From: Methylocystaceae bacterium
Lineage (GTDB): Bacteria > Pseudomonadota > Alphaproteobacteria > Rhizobiales > Beijerinckiaceae
Assembly (NCBI GenBank): GCA_009773555.1
Contig: WSXZ01000017.1
Location: forward strand, 40,024 to 104,023
Direction: 5' to 3'
Length of the DNA stretch: 64,000 nt
Part shown: positions 35,331 to 43,873 of the stretch, piece after piece
Numbering within the stretch: the stretch's first letter is position 1
Layout of the letters: each line of letters opens with the position of its first letter
Position numbers and translations under genes: made by a program
Notes under the pieces: model-generated
What the model was told of the DNA's origin: nothing
What the model saw: only the letters and a program-made list of their open reading frames with translations
The model's database searches: none

Positions 35331-36800
35331 ATGACCAACTCGTCGACCGCGCCAGCGAACGCGCCCAAGACTGTCTGCGCTGCGGGAAGCGCCCCAGCGC
35401 AAGTTGATCCTCGCTATGATCTCGCCGCGCTTGTGGCGGCCCGCGAGAGCGAGCGCTTTTCGCTGCATACAAAACACCTCAATGAAATGTGGGTGCGCGT
35501 TCTCAAGACGATCGGCTATGACGTTGGCTTCACCCGGGGCCTTGGGCCTTATCTCTGGGACCGCAAGGGCGACCGCTACCTCGATCTTCTCAGCGGCTGG
35601 GGAGTTTTCGCGCTCGGACGCAATCATCCGGCGGTGCGAGATGCGCTCGTCAGCGTGCTCGACGGCGAATTCGCCAATCTCGTGCAACTTGACGTTTCAG
35701 TTCTGGCCGGCGTTCTTGCGGAAAAATTGCTCGGCTACGCGCCTTGGCTGGAAAAGGTCTTTTTCGCCAATTCGGGCGCGGAGTCGGTTGAAGCGGCGAT
35801 TAAGTTCTCGCGCGCGGCGACGGGTCGACCGGGAATCTTGCACTGCGCGCATTCCTTTCACGGCCTGACCTATGGTTCGCTGTCGATGAACGGCGACGAA
35901 ATTTTCAAGAAAGGTTTTGGACCGCTGCTGCCGGACGCGCGCGAGGTCGCGTTCGATGATCTCGACGCGCTCGAACGCGCTCTGGCGCGGCGCGACGTCG
36001 CCGCCTTCTTCGTCGAGCCGATCCAGGGCAAGGGCGTCAACATTCCGCAAGAAGGCTATCTCCTCGGCGCGCAGGCGCTCTGCCGTAAATACGGAACGCT
36101 GTTCGTCGCCGACGAAATTCAGACGGGCGTGGGCCGGACGGGCCGGTTCTTCGCCATCGATCACTTCCCCGGCGTCGAACCCGATATGATCGTCGTCGCA
36201 AAGGCGCTTTCCGGCGGCCATGTGCCGGTCGGCGCGGTGCTCACGCGTAAAGCGATCTTCGATAAGGTCTTCGACCGCATGGATCGCGCCGTCGTGCACG
36301 GCTCGACCTTCAGCAAGAACGATCTCGCTATGGCGGCCGGCATCGCGACGCTCGACGTGCTGAAGAATGAGCGGGTGATGGAGAATGCGGCCAAGACGGG
36401 CGACCGTCTGCTCGCATCCTTCCAACGAATGGCCGCTGGCTACGAGCTTGTCGCCGACGTGCGCGGCAAGGGCCTCATGATCGGAATCGAATTCGGGCCG
36501 CCGAAGTCGTTCAAACTGAAGGCGGCTTGGAATCTCCTGGAGACGGTGAATTCAGGCCTGTTCTGCCAGCTCATCTCCATCCCGCTGTTTCGCGATCATA
36601 AAGTGCTGACGCAAGTGGCCGGACACGGGAATCACACGATCAAGCTGCTGCCGCCGCTCACAATTTCCGATGAAGATTGCGATTGGATCGAGCAATCCTT
36701 CGACGCGGTCATTGCAGACGCGCATAAGGCGCCTTCCGCCGTCTGGTCGCTCGGCAAAACTCTGGCGGAACACGCTATTAAGGCGCGAATGAGCGGCTGA
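35331..36800 (+). CDS. hpnO: class III aminotransferase, HpnO-like
   Basis: A 489-residue PLP aminotransferase of the acetylornithine/ornithine class III fold. Cofactor residues: Asp261 in VADEIQTGVGRTGRF and Lys291 in VVAKALSGGHVPVGAVL. The N-terminal SLHTKHLNEMWVRVLKTIGY and GPYLWDRKGDRYLDLLSGW resemble HpnO, which adds the terminal amino group of aminobacteriohopanetriol. No other hopanoid gene is near, so the assignment rests on similarity alone; another omega-aminotransferase is possible. Confidence 0.7.
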   Translation: MTNSSTAPANAPKTVCAAGSAPAQVDPRYDLAALVAARESERFSLHTKHLNEMWVRVLKTIGYDVGFTRGLGPYLWDRKGDRYLDLLSGWGVFALGRNHPAVRDALVSVLDGEFANLVQLDVSVLAGVLAEKLLGYAPWLEKVFFANSGAESVEAAIKFSRAATGRPGILHCAHSFHGLTYGSLSMNGDEIFKKGFGPLLPDAREVAFDDLDALERALARRDVAAFFVEPIQGKGVNIPQEGYLLGAQALCRKYGTLFVADEIQTGVGRTGRFFAIDHFPGVEPDMIVVAKALSGGHVPVGAVLTRKAIFDKVFDRMDRAVVHGSTFSKNDLAMAAGIATLDVLKNERVMENAAKTGDRLLASFQRMAAGYELVADVRGKGLMIGIEFGPPKSFKLKAAWNLLETVNSGLFCQLISIPLFRDHKVLTQVAGHGNHTIKLLPPLTISDEDCDWIEQSFDAVIADAHKAPSAVWSLGKTLAEHAIKARMSG

Positions 36801-36809
36801 TCGCTCTTA

Positions 36810-36849
36810 AACTCGACGCTCCCTGCGAGAACTCGACGCTCCCTGCGAG
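36810..36849. repeat. 20-bp perfect tandem duplication
   Basis: AACTCGACGCTCCCTGCGAG occurs twice head-to-tail between the convergent aminotransferase and ilvE genes. It is likely a slippage product; no function is evident. Confidence 0.9.
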
Positions 36850-36880
36850 GGCGCGCGCAGAGTCGCGCTCAAGCCGCCGG

Positions 36881-37759
36881 CTAAGGCTGCTTTTCCACCT
36901 CGCGCGAATAGTCTTCGATCAGCGCGCGCGAAAGCTCGCCTGGCGTGAAGCGATAGACGCCGATTTCCGAAACGGGCGTCACTTCCGCGCCGGTGCCGCA
37001 GATGAGGCACTCCGAAAACGACGCCAGTTCCTCAGGCATGATCCGGCGTTCGACGACTTCAACGCCGCGTCTCTTCGCGAGGTCAATCACCGTGCGCCTG
37101 GTGATGCCGTCAAGGAAACAATCGGCGATCGGCGTATGCAGCGCGCCGTCCTGAACAAAAAAGACGTTTGCGCCGGTGCATTCGGCGACTCGGCCGAGCC
37201 AATCGTACATCAGCGCGTCGGCAAAGCCGCGCCGCTCCGCGCGGTGCTTCGAAATGGTGCAAATCATATAAAGACCAGCGGCCTTCGCCATCGAGGGCGC
37301 GGTCAGCGGATCGGGTCGACGGTATTCGGCGATGTCGAGCTTGATGCCTTTCATCTTGGTCTCGACATCAAACATGCTCGGCCAATCCCAAACGGCGATG
37401 GCGACGTTGATCGTCGAATTCTGCGCCGCGACGGCCATCATTTCGCTGCCGCGCCAAGCCACCGGACGCACATAGCAGTTCGAGAGGCCATTGGCCTTGA
37501 CGGTCTCATGCTTAGCGGCGTCGATCTCTTCGACGCTGTAGGGAATCTCGAAATCGAGGATTCGAGCGGACGTCTGAAACCGCTCGGAATGTTCCCGCGA
37601 TTTGAAGATCGTCCCGCCGTAGGCGCGCTCGCCTTCGAAGACGCAAGACGCGTAATGCAGCCCATGCGAGAGAACGTGAAGCTTCGCTTCGCGCCACGGA
37701 ACGAGCGCACCATTATACCAAATGAATCCGTCGCGCTGATCGAAGGGCGGAAGCGACAT
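36881..37759 (-). CDS. ilvE: branched-chain amino acid aminotransferase
   Basis: A 292-residue class IV PLP aminotransferase. Visible are the N-terminal WYNGALVPWREAKLHVLSHGLHYASCVFEGERAY, the PLP Lys171 in CTISKHRAERRGFADALM, and the phosphate-site FLDGITRRTVIDLA and CGTGAEVTPVSEIG. It interconverts Leu/Ile/Val and their keto acids. Divergent from a MarR-type regulator, with a 25-bp palindrome between them that may control one or both genes. Confidence 0.94.
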   Translation of the reverse strand: MSLPPFDQRDGFIWYNGALVPWREAKLHVLSHGLHYASCVFEGERAYGGTIFKSREHSERFQTSARILDFEIPYSVEEIDAAKHETVKANGLSNCYVRPVAWRGSEMMAVAAQNSTINVAIAVWDWPSMFDVETKMKGIKLDIAEYRRPDPLTAPSMAKAAGLYMICTISKHRAERRGFADALMYDWLGRVAECTGANVFFVQDGALHTPIADCFLDGITRRTVIDLAKRRGVEVVERRIMPEELASFSECLICGTGAEVTPVSEIGVYRFTPGELSRALIEDYSREVEKQP

Positions 37760-37836
37760 GGCGAACTCCGGGAAGACGCGATCGAGAGGCCAAACAAGGC
37801 GCTGCGACGCTTGGTCAGCACTAGCTATCGGTCAGA

Positions 37837-37861
37837 TTTATGTCAATATAGTTGACGTAAA
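37837..37861. promoter_or_regulatory. 25-bp palindromic operator, probable MarR site
   Basis: Half-sites TTTATGTCAA (37837-37846) and TTGACGTAAA (37852-37861) are inverted around TATAG with 9 of 10 positions matching. The site lies between divergent ilvE and the MarR-family gene, 34 bases from the latter's start. Size and symmetry fit a MarR dimer. Confidence 0.65.
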
Positions 37862-37894
37862 TAGCTCGCGCCAAAACGTCAGGCAATAAATAGC

Positions 37895-38455
37895 GTGGAT
37901 GAACTCGTAGCGAAAAAAATCTCCGAGCCGCCCGGCGTCGCCGCCTGGTCGAATACGGCCGCAGAAGTGGCCGCCGCGGGCGACGGCGACGCGCTCGAGC
38001 TCGTGGAATTATTTTTTTTCGCCTATCGTGATTTCGTGGGAGACGCCGACCGGCTGCTCGAGAACTATGGGTTCGGACGGGCGCATCACCGCGTGCTCCA
38101 TTTCGTTAACCGTCGCCCTGGCCTCACCATCGCTGCGCTGCTGGATATATTGAGAATCACCAAGCAGAGCCTCAACCGCGTGCTGAAACAACTTCTTGAG
38201 GCGGGCTTCGTCGAGGCGCGCGCCGGCGTTGTCGACCGCCGCCAGCGCCTGCTCTATCCGACCCCGCAGGGCGCCACGCTCGCGCGCGATCTCGCGGCGC
38301 TGCAATCGGCGCGTTTCCGGAAAGTCATGGACGAGCTCCCGCCTGCGGCGCGCGGCGCCGCCTCAAAATTCCTGTTCGCGATGATCGACTCCGGCGAGCG
38401 CGAGCGCGTTCGAGCGCATCTTGCATGTGTGAAAACAGCCGGCGGCGCGACATGA
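37895..38455 (+). CDS. MarR family transcriptional regulator
   Basis: A 186-residue winged-helix regulator. The recognition region is PGLTIAALLDILRITKQSLNRVLKQLLEAGFVEA, followed by the wing VDRRQRLLYPTPQG. The start is GTG; an ATG overlapping it is out of frame. The stop overlaps the response regulator start (ATGA), so regulator, response regulator and kinase form one operon. It probably binds the palindrome just upstream and represses its own operon or ilvE. Confidence 0.9.
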   Translation: MDELVAKKISEPPGVAAWSNTAAEVAAAGDGDALELVELFFFAYRDFVGDADRLLENYGFGRAHHRVLHFVNRRPGLTIAALLDILRITKQSLNRVLKQLLEAGFVEARAGVVDRRQRLLYPTPQGATLARDLAALQSARFRKVMDELPPAARGAASKFLFAMIDSGERERVRAHLACVKTAGGAT

Positions 38456-39192
38456 CGGTTATTCCACAACGCGCCGCGCCGCACGCGAAAGCGGCCCATA
38501 TCCTCGTCGTTGACGACGATCAGCGCATTCGCACCTTGCTGTCGCGCTATCTGATGAAAGAGGGCTATTTCGTTAGCGCTGCAGCCGATACGAGGGAGGC
38601 GAGCGCCAGAATGCGCGACATCGCCTTCGATCTTATTGTCCTGGATGTCATGATGCCTGGTGAAAGTGGCACGGCCTTCGTGGCGCGGCTGCGCAAGAGC
38701 GCTGAACCGCTGCGCTCCGCGCCCGTTCTGATGCTGACGGCGCTTACCGAGACGGCGGACCGTGTCGAAGGGCTTGAAGCCGGCGTGGACGACTATCTCG
38801 CCAAGCCTTTCGATCCGCGGGAATTGTCGCTGCGCATCGCCAGTATTTTGCGCCGCGCGCGGCGCGCAGATTCCGCGGGACCAAAGCGCTTTGGCGAATT
38901 CGTCTTTGATCCGTCGCGCGGCGAATTGCTGCACGACGGCGCGCCGGTCCGCCTCACGACGCGCGAGCGCGATCTGTTGCGGGCGCTGGCCGAAAGCGGC
39001 GGCGCGATTGTCTCCCGCCAAACTTTGGCGCAACGTGACCCCGCACGAAGCGCAAGCGAGCGCAGCGTCGATGTTGAGATCGCCCGATTGAGGCGCAAGA
39101 TCGAGACCGACCCGAATGCGCCGCGCTATCTTCAGACGGTGCGTGGACACGGCTATCGTCTGCTCGTCGACCCGCTACGCGCCAACGGCTGA
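38452..39192 (+). CDS. OmpR-family response regulator
   Basis: A 246-residue regulator. The receiver has HILVVDDDQRIR, the phospho-acceptor Asp in DLIVLDVMMPGESG, Thr/Ala in LMLTAL and Lys in DDYLAKPFDP. The C-terminal winged helix has LTTRERDLLRALAES and YLQTVRGHGYRL. ATG 38452 overlaps the marR stop. The partner kinase begins 19 bases downstream. Envelope or osmotic sensing is likely for the family; the signal here is unknown. Confidence 0.92.
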   Translation: MTVIPQRAAPHAKAAHILVVDDDQRIRTLLSRYLMKEGYFVSAAADTREASARMRDIAFDLIVLDVMMPGESGTAFVARLRKSAEPLRSAPVLMLTALTETADRVEGLEAGVDDYLAKPFDPRELSLRIASILRRARRADSAGPKRFGEFVFDPSRGELLHDGAPVRLTTRERDLLRALAESGGAIVSRQTLAQRDPARSASERSVDVEIARLRRKIETDPNAPRYLQTVRGHGYRLLVDPLRANG

Positions 39193-39211
39193 AAATGATA
39201 GAGTCGTCACG

Positions 39212-40582
39212 ATGACCGTCGTCTTACCGGAAGTTCTCGCCGCGCCCCGCAATCTGTGGCGGCGCTTCGCCAACTGGCTGCATGACCGCATGCCGAAGGG
39301 GCTGTACGCCCGCGCGCTGCTGATCGTGATCTTGCCGGTCGTGCTCCTCCAGTCCGCGGTGGCCTATGTCTTCATGGAGCGGCATTGGGAGGTCGTGACC
39401 TACCGTCTTTCCGCGGGGATGGCCCGGCAAGTGGCGGCGCTCGTCGATATCTACCAGACGTTCCCAGACGACCCGGACCACGCGCAACTGCGCCGCATCG
39501 CCGCCTTCGATCTCAATATGGAGATTGCGGTTCTCCCCAAGCAGGATCTGCCTGGGCCGGCGCCAAAGTCGTCCTTGTTCTCGCTGCTGGACAAGGCGCT
39601 CACGAAGGAGCTCACGCGCAAACTTAAGGAGCCCTTCTGGATCAACACCGCGCTTCCCGGCAGCCTGATCGAAATCCGCGTCGCGCTCAACGACGCGACG
39701 TTGAGAATGCTCGCCACGCGCACGCACGCTTACGCCTCGAATTCCTATATTTTCTTCATGTGGATGGCGATCGCCTCAGTTATCATCCTCGCCATCGCCA
39801 CGTCCTTCTTGCGCAATCAGATCAGGCCGATCCTGCGGCTGGCCCGCGCCGCCGAAGAGTTCGGCAAAGGCCGCAATGTCGTTTTCAGTCCGCGCGGCGC
39901 ACGCGAGGTGCGTCAGGCGGGAGCCGCCTTTCTCGACATGAAACGCCGTTTCGAACGGGCCATCGAGCAACGCACGACGATGCTCAATGGCGTTTCGCAC
40001 GATCTGCGAACCATCATCACGCGCTTCAAGCTTTCGCTGGCGCTGATGCGCGACTCGCATGAAGCCGTCGAAATGCGCAAGGATGTCGACGAGATGGAGC
40101 GCATGGTCGAGGCCTATCTCGCCTTTGCGCGCGGCGACGGCGACGAAAAATCCTCCCCCACCGATATTGCGGCCATCCTCGACGAACTGAGGGCCGACAC
40201 TGTGAAGCGCGGTCTCGCGGCGTCCGTGAAGATTGAAGGCGATCCAAAAATCGTCGCGCGGCCGGCGGCGATCAAGCGGCTGCTCGTCAACCTCGTCGGC
40301 AATGCGCAGCGCTACGGCAAGCGGATCGAACTGTCAGTGATCAATGACGGCGCGATGATGACCGTGCATATCGATGACGACGGGCCCGGCATCCCCGTCG
40401 AGCGTCGCGAGGACGCTTTCCGGCCGTTCTACCGGCTAGACGAGTCCCGCAACCAGAACGACGGAAACTCAGGGCTGGGCCTCGCCATCGCCCGCGACAT
40501 CGCGCGCGGCCATGGCGGAGACATCACGCTCGACCGCAGCCCGCTCGGCGGCTTGCGGGCGACCGCCAGTCTCCCGCTTTAG
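39212..40582 (+). CDS. EnvZ-like sensor histidine kinase
   Basis: A 456-residue sensor kinase. Two membrane helices (about 32-55 and 185-207) flank a periplasmic loop of about 130 residues; HAMP follows (RNQIRPILRLARAAEEFGKG). HisKA has the phospho-acceptor His in NGVSHDLRTIITRFKLSLA. HATPase_c has NLVGNAQRYG, DDDGPGIPVE and NSGLGLAIARDIARGHGG. Arg in HDLRT is EnvZ-like. Co-transcribed with the response regulator and the MarR gene. Confidence 0.92.
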   Translation: MTVVLPEVLAAPRNLWRRFANWLHDRMPKGLYARALLIVILPVVLLQSAVAYVFMERHWEVVTYRLSAGMARQVAALVDIYQTFPDDPDHAQLRRIAAFDLNMEIAVLPKQDLPGPAPKSSLFSLLDKALTKELTRKLKEPFWINTALPGSLIEIRVALNDATLRMLATRTHAYASNSYIFFMWMAIASVIILAIATSFLRNQIRPILRLARAAEEFGKGRNVVFSPRGAREVRQAGAAFLDMKRRFERAIEQRTTMLNGVSHDLRTIITRFKLSLALMRDSHEAVEMRKDVDEMERMVEAYLAFARGDGDEKSSPTDIAAILDELRADTVKRGLAASVKIEGDPKIVARPAAIKRLLVNLVGNAQRYGKRIELSVINDGAMMTVHIDDDGPGIPVERREDAFRPFYRLDESRNQNDGNSGLGLAIARDIARGHGGDITLDRSPLGGLRATASLPL

Positions 40583-40641
40583 AGCAAGGAAACCGCTCAA
40601 AACCAAATGGTAGAGCAGGTCCTCATCGAGGAACCTGCTCC
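40582..40641. repeat. hairpin repeat, family C copy 1
   Basis: About 60 bases containing CCGCTCAAAACCAAATGG followed by a hairpin GAGCAGGT (40613-40620) and ACCTGCTC (40633-40640). It matches the left half and the arms of a longer copy at 44785-44860. It lies right after the kinase stop, in front of the convergent TetR-like gene. Confidence 0.75.
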
Positions 40642-40654
40642 AGGCTGCCGCCAA

Positions 40655-41332
40655 TCACGCGCGCGCGTGGGGATAGCCGCTGTCGTCGTCGTGGTAATCG
40701 CGCCCACCACGTCGCGTCCGCCAGCCGAACAGGCTTTGCGCGAAGGAGTAGAAGGGCCGCGTCAGCCTTGCGAAATCCTCCGCCCGATCGACGTAGCGCT
40801 CGCCGCGCGTGAGTTCGCGATCGAGCGTCGACAGGGCGTCGTGAATATCGCCCGCGAACCAATCCTCGAGCACGCGGCTCCAGGCTAACGCCAAGCCCTG
40901 CAGTTTGAGCGAGCCGACCGGACCCTCGCTGTCGATGTCCGCCGCCTCGAGCATGAAGCGCATCGAGTTCACGGTTTCGCGGTTGAGCGCCGCGGCGGTG
41001 AGCGGATCGCGCGCCGCCCAGCGGCCGACGCTCGCCAGCGCCTCACGATGCGGTTCGAGCGAGTCGAGCCGGCGGCGCAATACATCATAGAGCCGCTCGC
41101 GCGCGGGTTCGTGCGAGGCTTCCTTAGGCGCCGCGTCGAGAACCTCCCGGTCGATGCGCCGAGAGAACGCGCCCATGATCGCGCCCTTCGATGGGAAAAG
41201 TTCGCGCAGATCGGCAAGCGAGATGCCAGCCTCATGGGCGATGTCGGTGAGCGTCACGTCGCTGAACTCTCGCCGCGTGGCGAGCCGAAGCGTCGCATCG
41301 ATCACTCGGTCTCGGGAGCCGCCGCTGGTCAT
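40655..41332 (-). CDS. TetR/COQ9-like protein
   Basis: A 225-residue helical protein. The N-terminal 50 residues form a TetR-type HTH (VTLTDIAHEAGISLADLRELFPSKGAIMGAFSRR). The C-terminal part (RVLEDWFAGDIHDALSTLDREL) resembles the COQ9 lipid-binding fold, itself a TetR relative involved in ubiquinone synthesis. It may be a regulator or a quinone-linked lipid-binding protein. It follows proC with about 75 bases between. The tail is Asp/His-rich. Confidence 0.82.
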   Translation of the reverse strand: MTSGGSRDRVIDATLRLATRREFSDVTLTDIAHEAGISLADLRELFPSKGAIMGAFSRRIDREVLDAAPKEASHEPARERLYDVLRRRLDSLEPHREALASVGRWAARDPLTAAALNRETVNSMRFMLEAADIDSEGPVGSLKLQGLALAWSRVLEDWFAGDIHDALSTLDRELTRGERYVDRAEDFARLTRPFYSFAQSLFGWRTRRGGRDYHDDDSGYPHARA

Positions 41333-41408
41333 GTCTGTCTCCAGGTCCGAAGGAATTTCTAGTCAGTATTCTATTGTCGCCGGGCGGCGGGACAAGGCGC
41401 GCGCCGTC

Positions 41409-42227
41409 TCAACCGGAAAGTTCCCCTGCCCGGCGCTTCGCCGCAGCTACGGCGCGGCGCATCAGCGCGGCGAGGCCGTCCGGGGCTTCAAGAACCTCGA
41501 GCGCCGCCGCCGTCGTGCCGCCTGGCGACGTCACGCGCCGACGCAATTCGTCCGGGCCTGTCTCAGGCTGTCGGCGCATCAGCTCGCCGGCGCCCTCGAC
41601 CGTCGCGCGCGCCAGCCGCGCCGCGAGCGCTGCAGGCAAACCGGCTTCGGCTCCAGCGGCGGCAAGGCATTCGGCGAAATAGAAGACATAGGCGGGGCCA
41701 GATCCAGAAACCGCCGTCACCACGTCGATGAGCGCCTCGTCATCGACCCACTCGACGCCGCCGACGGCGCTCAGCAATGCGTCGGAGAGCCCGCGCTGAG
41801 CGGCGCTCGTCGCCGCGCTGGCGAAGGCGCCGGTGACGCCGCGCCCGATCGCCGCCGGCGTATTGGGCATGGCGCGCACCACGGCTTGCGTCGGCAGGCG
41901 CGCGGCGAGGTCCGCGATGCGCTTGCCGGCGAGGATCGACACGACAACGGCGCCGCCCGCGACGAAAGGGGCCGCCGCGGCAGCGCCCGCATCGAGCGCC
42001 TGCGGCTTGACGGCGAGAACGACGGCGTCGCAGGGAGCAGCCGCGCCGTTCAGCGCGTAGCCCTGCGCGGCGCACAGCTCCTGGAGCCGCTGGGAGGGCT
42101 GCGGCTCGACGATCGACACTGCGCCCAGCAGATCCTGCGCGGCCCAGCCTTCGAGTAGCGCCAGGCCCATGTTTCCGGCGCCGATCAGAGCGACCGACTT
42201 TCCGCGCAGCCCGCTCGCGTCGGTCAC
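41409..42227 (-). CDS. proC: pyrroline-5-carboxylate reductase
   Basis: A 272-residue enzyme of proline synthesis. The NAD(P)-binding motif is ALIGAGNMGLALLEGW at the N-terminus; VVLAVKPQ, RAMPNTPAAIGRGVTG, and the signature VTAVSGSGPAYVFYFAECLAAAG followed by TSPGGTTAAALEVL are all present. The GTG start overlaps the YbjN gene's stop (GTGA). Confidence 0.95.
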   Translation of the reverse strand: MTDASGLRGKSVALIGAGNMGLALLEGWAAQDLLGAVSIVEPQPSQRLQELCAAQGYALNGAAAPCDAVVLAVKPQALDAGAAAAAPFVAGGAVVVSILAGKRIADLAARLPTQAVVRAMPNTPAAIGRGVTGAFASAATSAAQRGLSDALLSAVGGVEWVDDEALIDVVTAVSGSGPAYVFYFAECLAAAGAEAGLPAALAARLARATVEGAGELMRRQPETGPDELRRRVTSPGGTTAAALEVLEAPDGLAALMRRAVAAAKRRAGELSG

Positions 42228-42727
42228 GCCTCGCCTTTCGTCTCGAAATTGGCGGTGGCGAGGGCTTCCCTAGCGTTCTTTCCGGCCCAGAGCACAAATT
42301 GAAAGGCTTGATAATGCCGCTCACACGCCTGCAGCGCGTTGTCCAGCAACGCCGCGCATTGCGTCGCCGAGGGCTGCGCCCCTCCCGTCAAGATGAGGCC
42401 ATGACGGTGCATCGCGACGCCCTCCTTCGGCCAGAAGTCGAAATGCCCGATCCACATCTGCTCGTTGATCGCGTTGACGAGCGACATCAGTTCGCCGCGC
42501 CTGCGCTCTGGAGCCTTGAGATCGAAAGCGCAACTGACGTGCAGCGTTTCGAGCTGCGGAAGCCAAGTAAAGGCGACGTGATATTCCGTCCAAGCTCCGG
42601 CGACGGAAATGGAAATCTCGTCTTCATCGTCTCGATCGAAGGACCAATCATTGGTGGCCGCCAGTTGCTCCACAACATCCACCGGATGTTCAGCGCGTTC
42701 CGTTTCTTTTTCCGTTGCGATCAGCAT
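42224..42727 (-). CDS. YbjN-domain protein
   Basis: A 167-residue cytoplasmic protein of the YbjN family: VDVVEQLAATNDWSFDRDDEDEISI at the front, LMSLVNAINEQMWIGHFDFW in the centre, and ALLDNALQACERHYQAFQFVLW near the end. YbjN proteins are chaperone-like, of uncertain role. Translationally coupled to proC, an arrangement common in alphaproteobacteria. Confidence 0.9.
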   Translation of the reverse strand: MLIATEKETERAEHPVDVVEQLAATNDWSFDRDDEDEISISVAGAWTEYHVAFTWLPQLETLHVSCAFDLKAPERRRGELMSLVNAINEQMWIGHFDFWPKEGVAMHRHGLILTGGAQPSATQCAALLDNALQACERHYQAFQFVLWAGKNAREALATANFETKGEA

Positions 42728-42997
42728 GTGCCAACCTTTTTCTCAATGTCAGCATAACGCGGCGACTAAAAGACAGGCGACGATGCGTCGTGGAGCTTTG
42801 CGTGAGGGCGCCTCCTTTTCAAGCGATTGATTCAAAGTCGAATCATCTCTTGCGATCACTATACTCCACACAAGAACTGTTGAGGCGGAGACTGCGGGAT
42901 TCGCGTGCCTGCGTCCATGGCGCAGCCGCCCTCTTCCACAGCTGCGCGCGCCAAAAAAAAGCTCTGGATAAAAGGCGAAATCGCGCGGCGGAGAACG
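42728..42997. other. intergenic region upstream of the YbjN-proC operon
   Basis: No frame in this stretch looks coding. It should hold the promoter of the YbjN gene (reading leftwards) and ends in the terminator of the L,D-transpeptidase gene. No other feature was recognised. Confidence 0.35.
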
Positions 42998-43030
42998 AAA
43001 AAGCCTCGTCCGCACGTTCGCGGGCGAGGC
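42998..43030 (-). terminator. intrinsic terminator of the L,D-transpeptidase gene
   Basis: On the minus strand, GCCTCG and CGAGGC (43003-43008, 43025-43030), extended by CCG/CGG with one bulge, form a GC-rich hairpin followed by TTTTT. It lies 26 bases after the transpeptidase stop. Confidence 0.8.
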
Positions 43031-43055
43031 TTGCGCTTTTTATGGGTCGCCTGGG

Positions 43056-43625
43056 CTAGCGCGTCATCATGACCGGCGATCCGACGTCGACGCGATCGTA
43101 GAGGTCGGAAACGTCCTCATTCAACATTCGGATGCAGCCGTAGGAGGCGGCCGTGCCGATTGACGCGCGCATCCTCTGGGTCGTGCCGTGAATCGCCACT
43201 TCGCCGCTGCTGAGCGTCAAAGCGCGCACGCCCATCGGGTTACGCGGCGAGCCGCCACGAATGAAATTCGGCAGTTCCGGGTGGTCGGCCTTCACCACCG
43301 CTGGCGGAACCCAGTCGGGATTGACATATTTTCCCTCGATGGACGTCGCGCCCGACCATTCCTTGCCACGCTTGGGAACGGCGACGGGATAGCTGATGGC
43401 GACTCCGGTGTCGACGACGTAGAACAGCCGGCGCTGGCCAGCGCTGATGACGACGGTGCCGGGAGCGACATGGGGAGAGAACGAGACGATGTTGCGCGCG
43501 CTCGCGTCCTGCGGAAGCGCGGCGACGCCGAGGCCGACGACGGTCGTCATCAAAAATGCCTGAAGCGTTCCGGTTGGCGCTCCGGCGGTGTGGGATCGAC
43601 GCAAAAAAGCAAACAGTTTACGCAT
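43056..43625 (-). CDS. L,D-transpeptidase (YkuD)
   Basis: A 189-residue exported enzyme. Signal sequence about 18-43 (LMTTVVGLGVAALPQDASA). The YkuD domain spans about 55-189 with His146 in AIHGTTQ and catalytic Cys164 in SYGCIRM. It crosslinks peptidoglycan or attaches outer-membrane proteins via meso-DAP. ATG 43625 with AAGGTG upstream is used. A perfect 12-bp palindrome lies about 105 bases upstream. Confidence 0.92.
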   Translation of the reverse strand: MRKLFAFLRRSHTAGAPTGTLQAFLMTTVVGLGVAALPQDASARNIVSFSPHVAPGTVVISAGQRRLFYVVDTGVAISYPVAVPKRGKEWSGATSIEGKYVNPDWVPPAVVKADHPELPNFIRGGSPRNPMGVRALTLSSGEVAIHGTTQRMRASIGTAASYGCIRMLNEDVSDLYDRVDVGSPVMMTR

Positions 43626-43730
43626 GACGCTACACCTTACGTGTTGAAGCCTCGACAGCGACTTCTCGAATGGCGGCAGTCTAACTTTCGCCATGATCAT
43701 GTCGAAACGTTTCGCGTTTTCAGGTTATGG

Positions 43731-43742
43731 CTTAACGTTAAG
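43731..43742. promoter_or_regulatory. 12-bp perfect palindrome upstream of L,D-transpeptidase
   Basis: CTTAACGTTAAG is a perfect palindrome in the region between divergent L,D-transpeptidase and methyltransferase genes. It may be an operator; no regulator is identified. Confidence 0.35.
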
Positions 43743-43873
43743 ATAATTTGGGATATTCTATCGTCGCGACCGCTTCGCTTCAGATCATCGCTTCAAGATT
43801 GCGCCATCCTTTCGTCGAAATTCATGCGCATTGCGCACTTGCAGGGTAACTGGCGCGGGCGCGGTAATAAGGC

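Noticed and set aside
34950..35687. 245-codon minus-strand frame across the region upstream of the aminotransferase
   Set aside because: About half of it is antisense to the aminotransferase and the rest reads as low-complexity Arg/Ala; not supported as a gene.
36810..36849. CRISPR-like direct repeat
   Set aside because: There are only two copies, abutting without a spacer. This is a simple tandem duplication.
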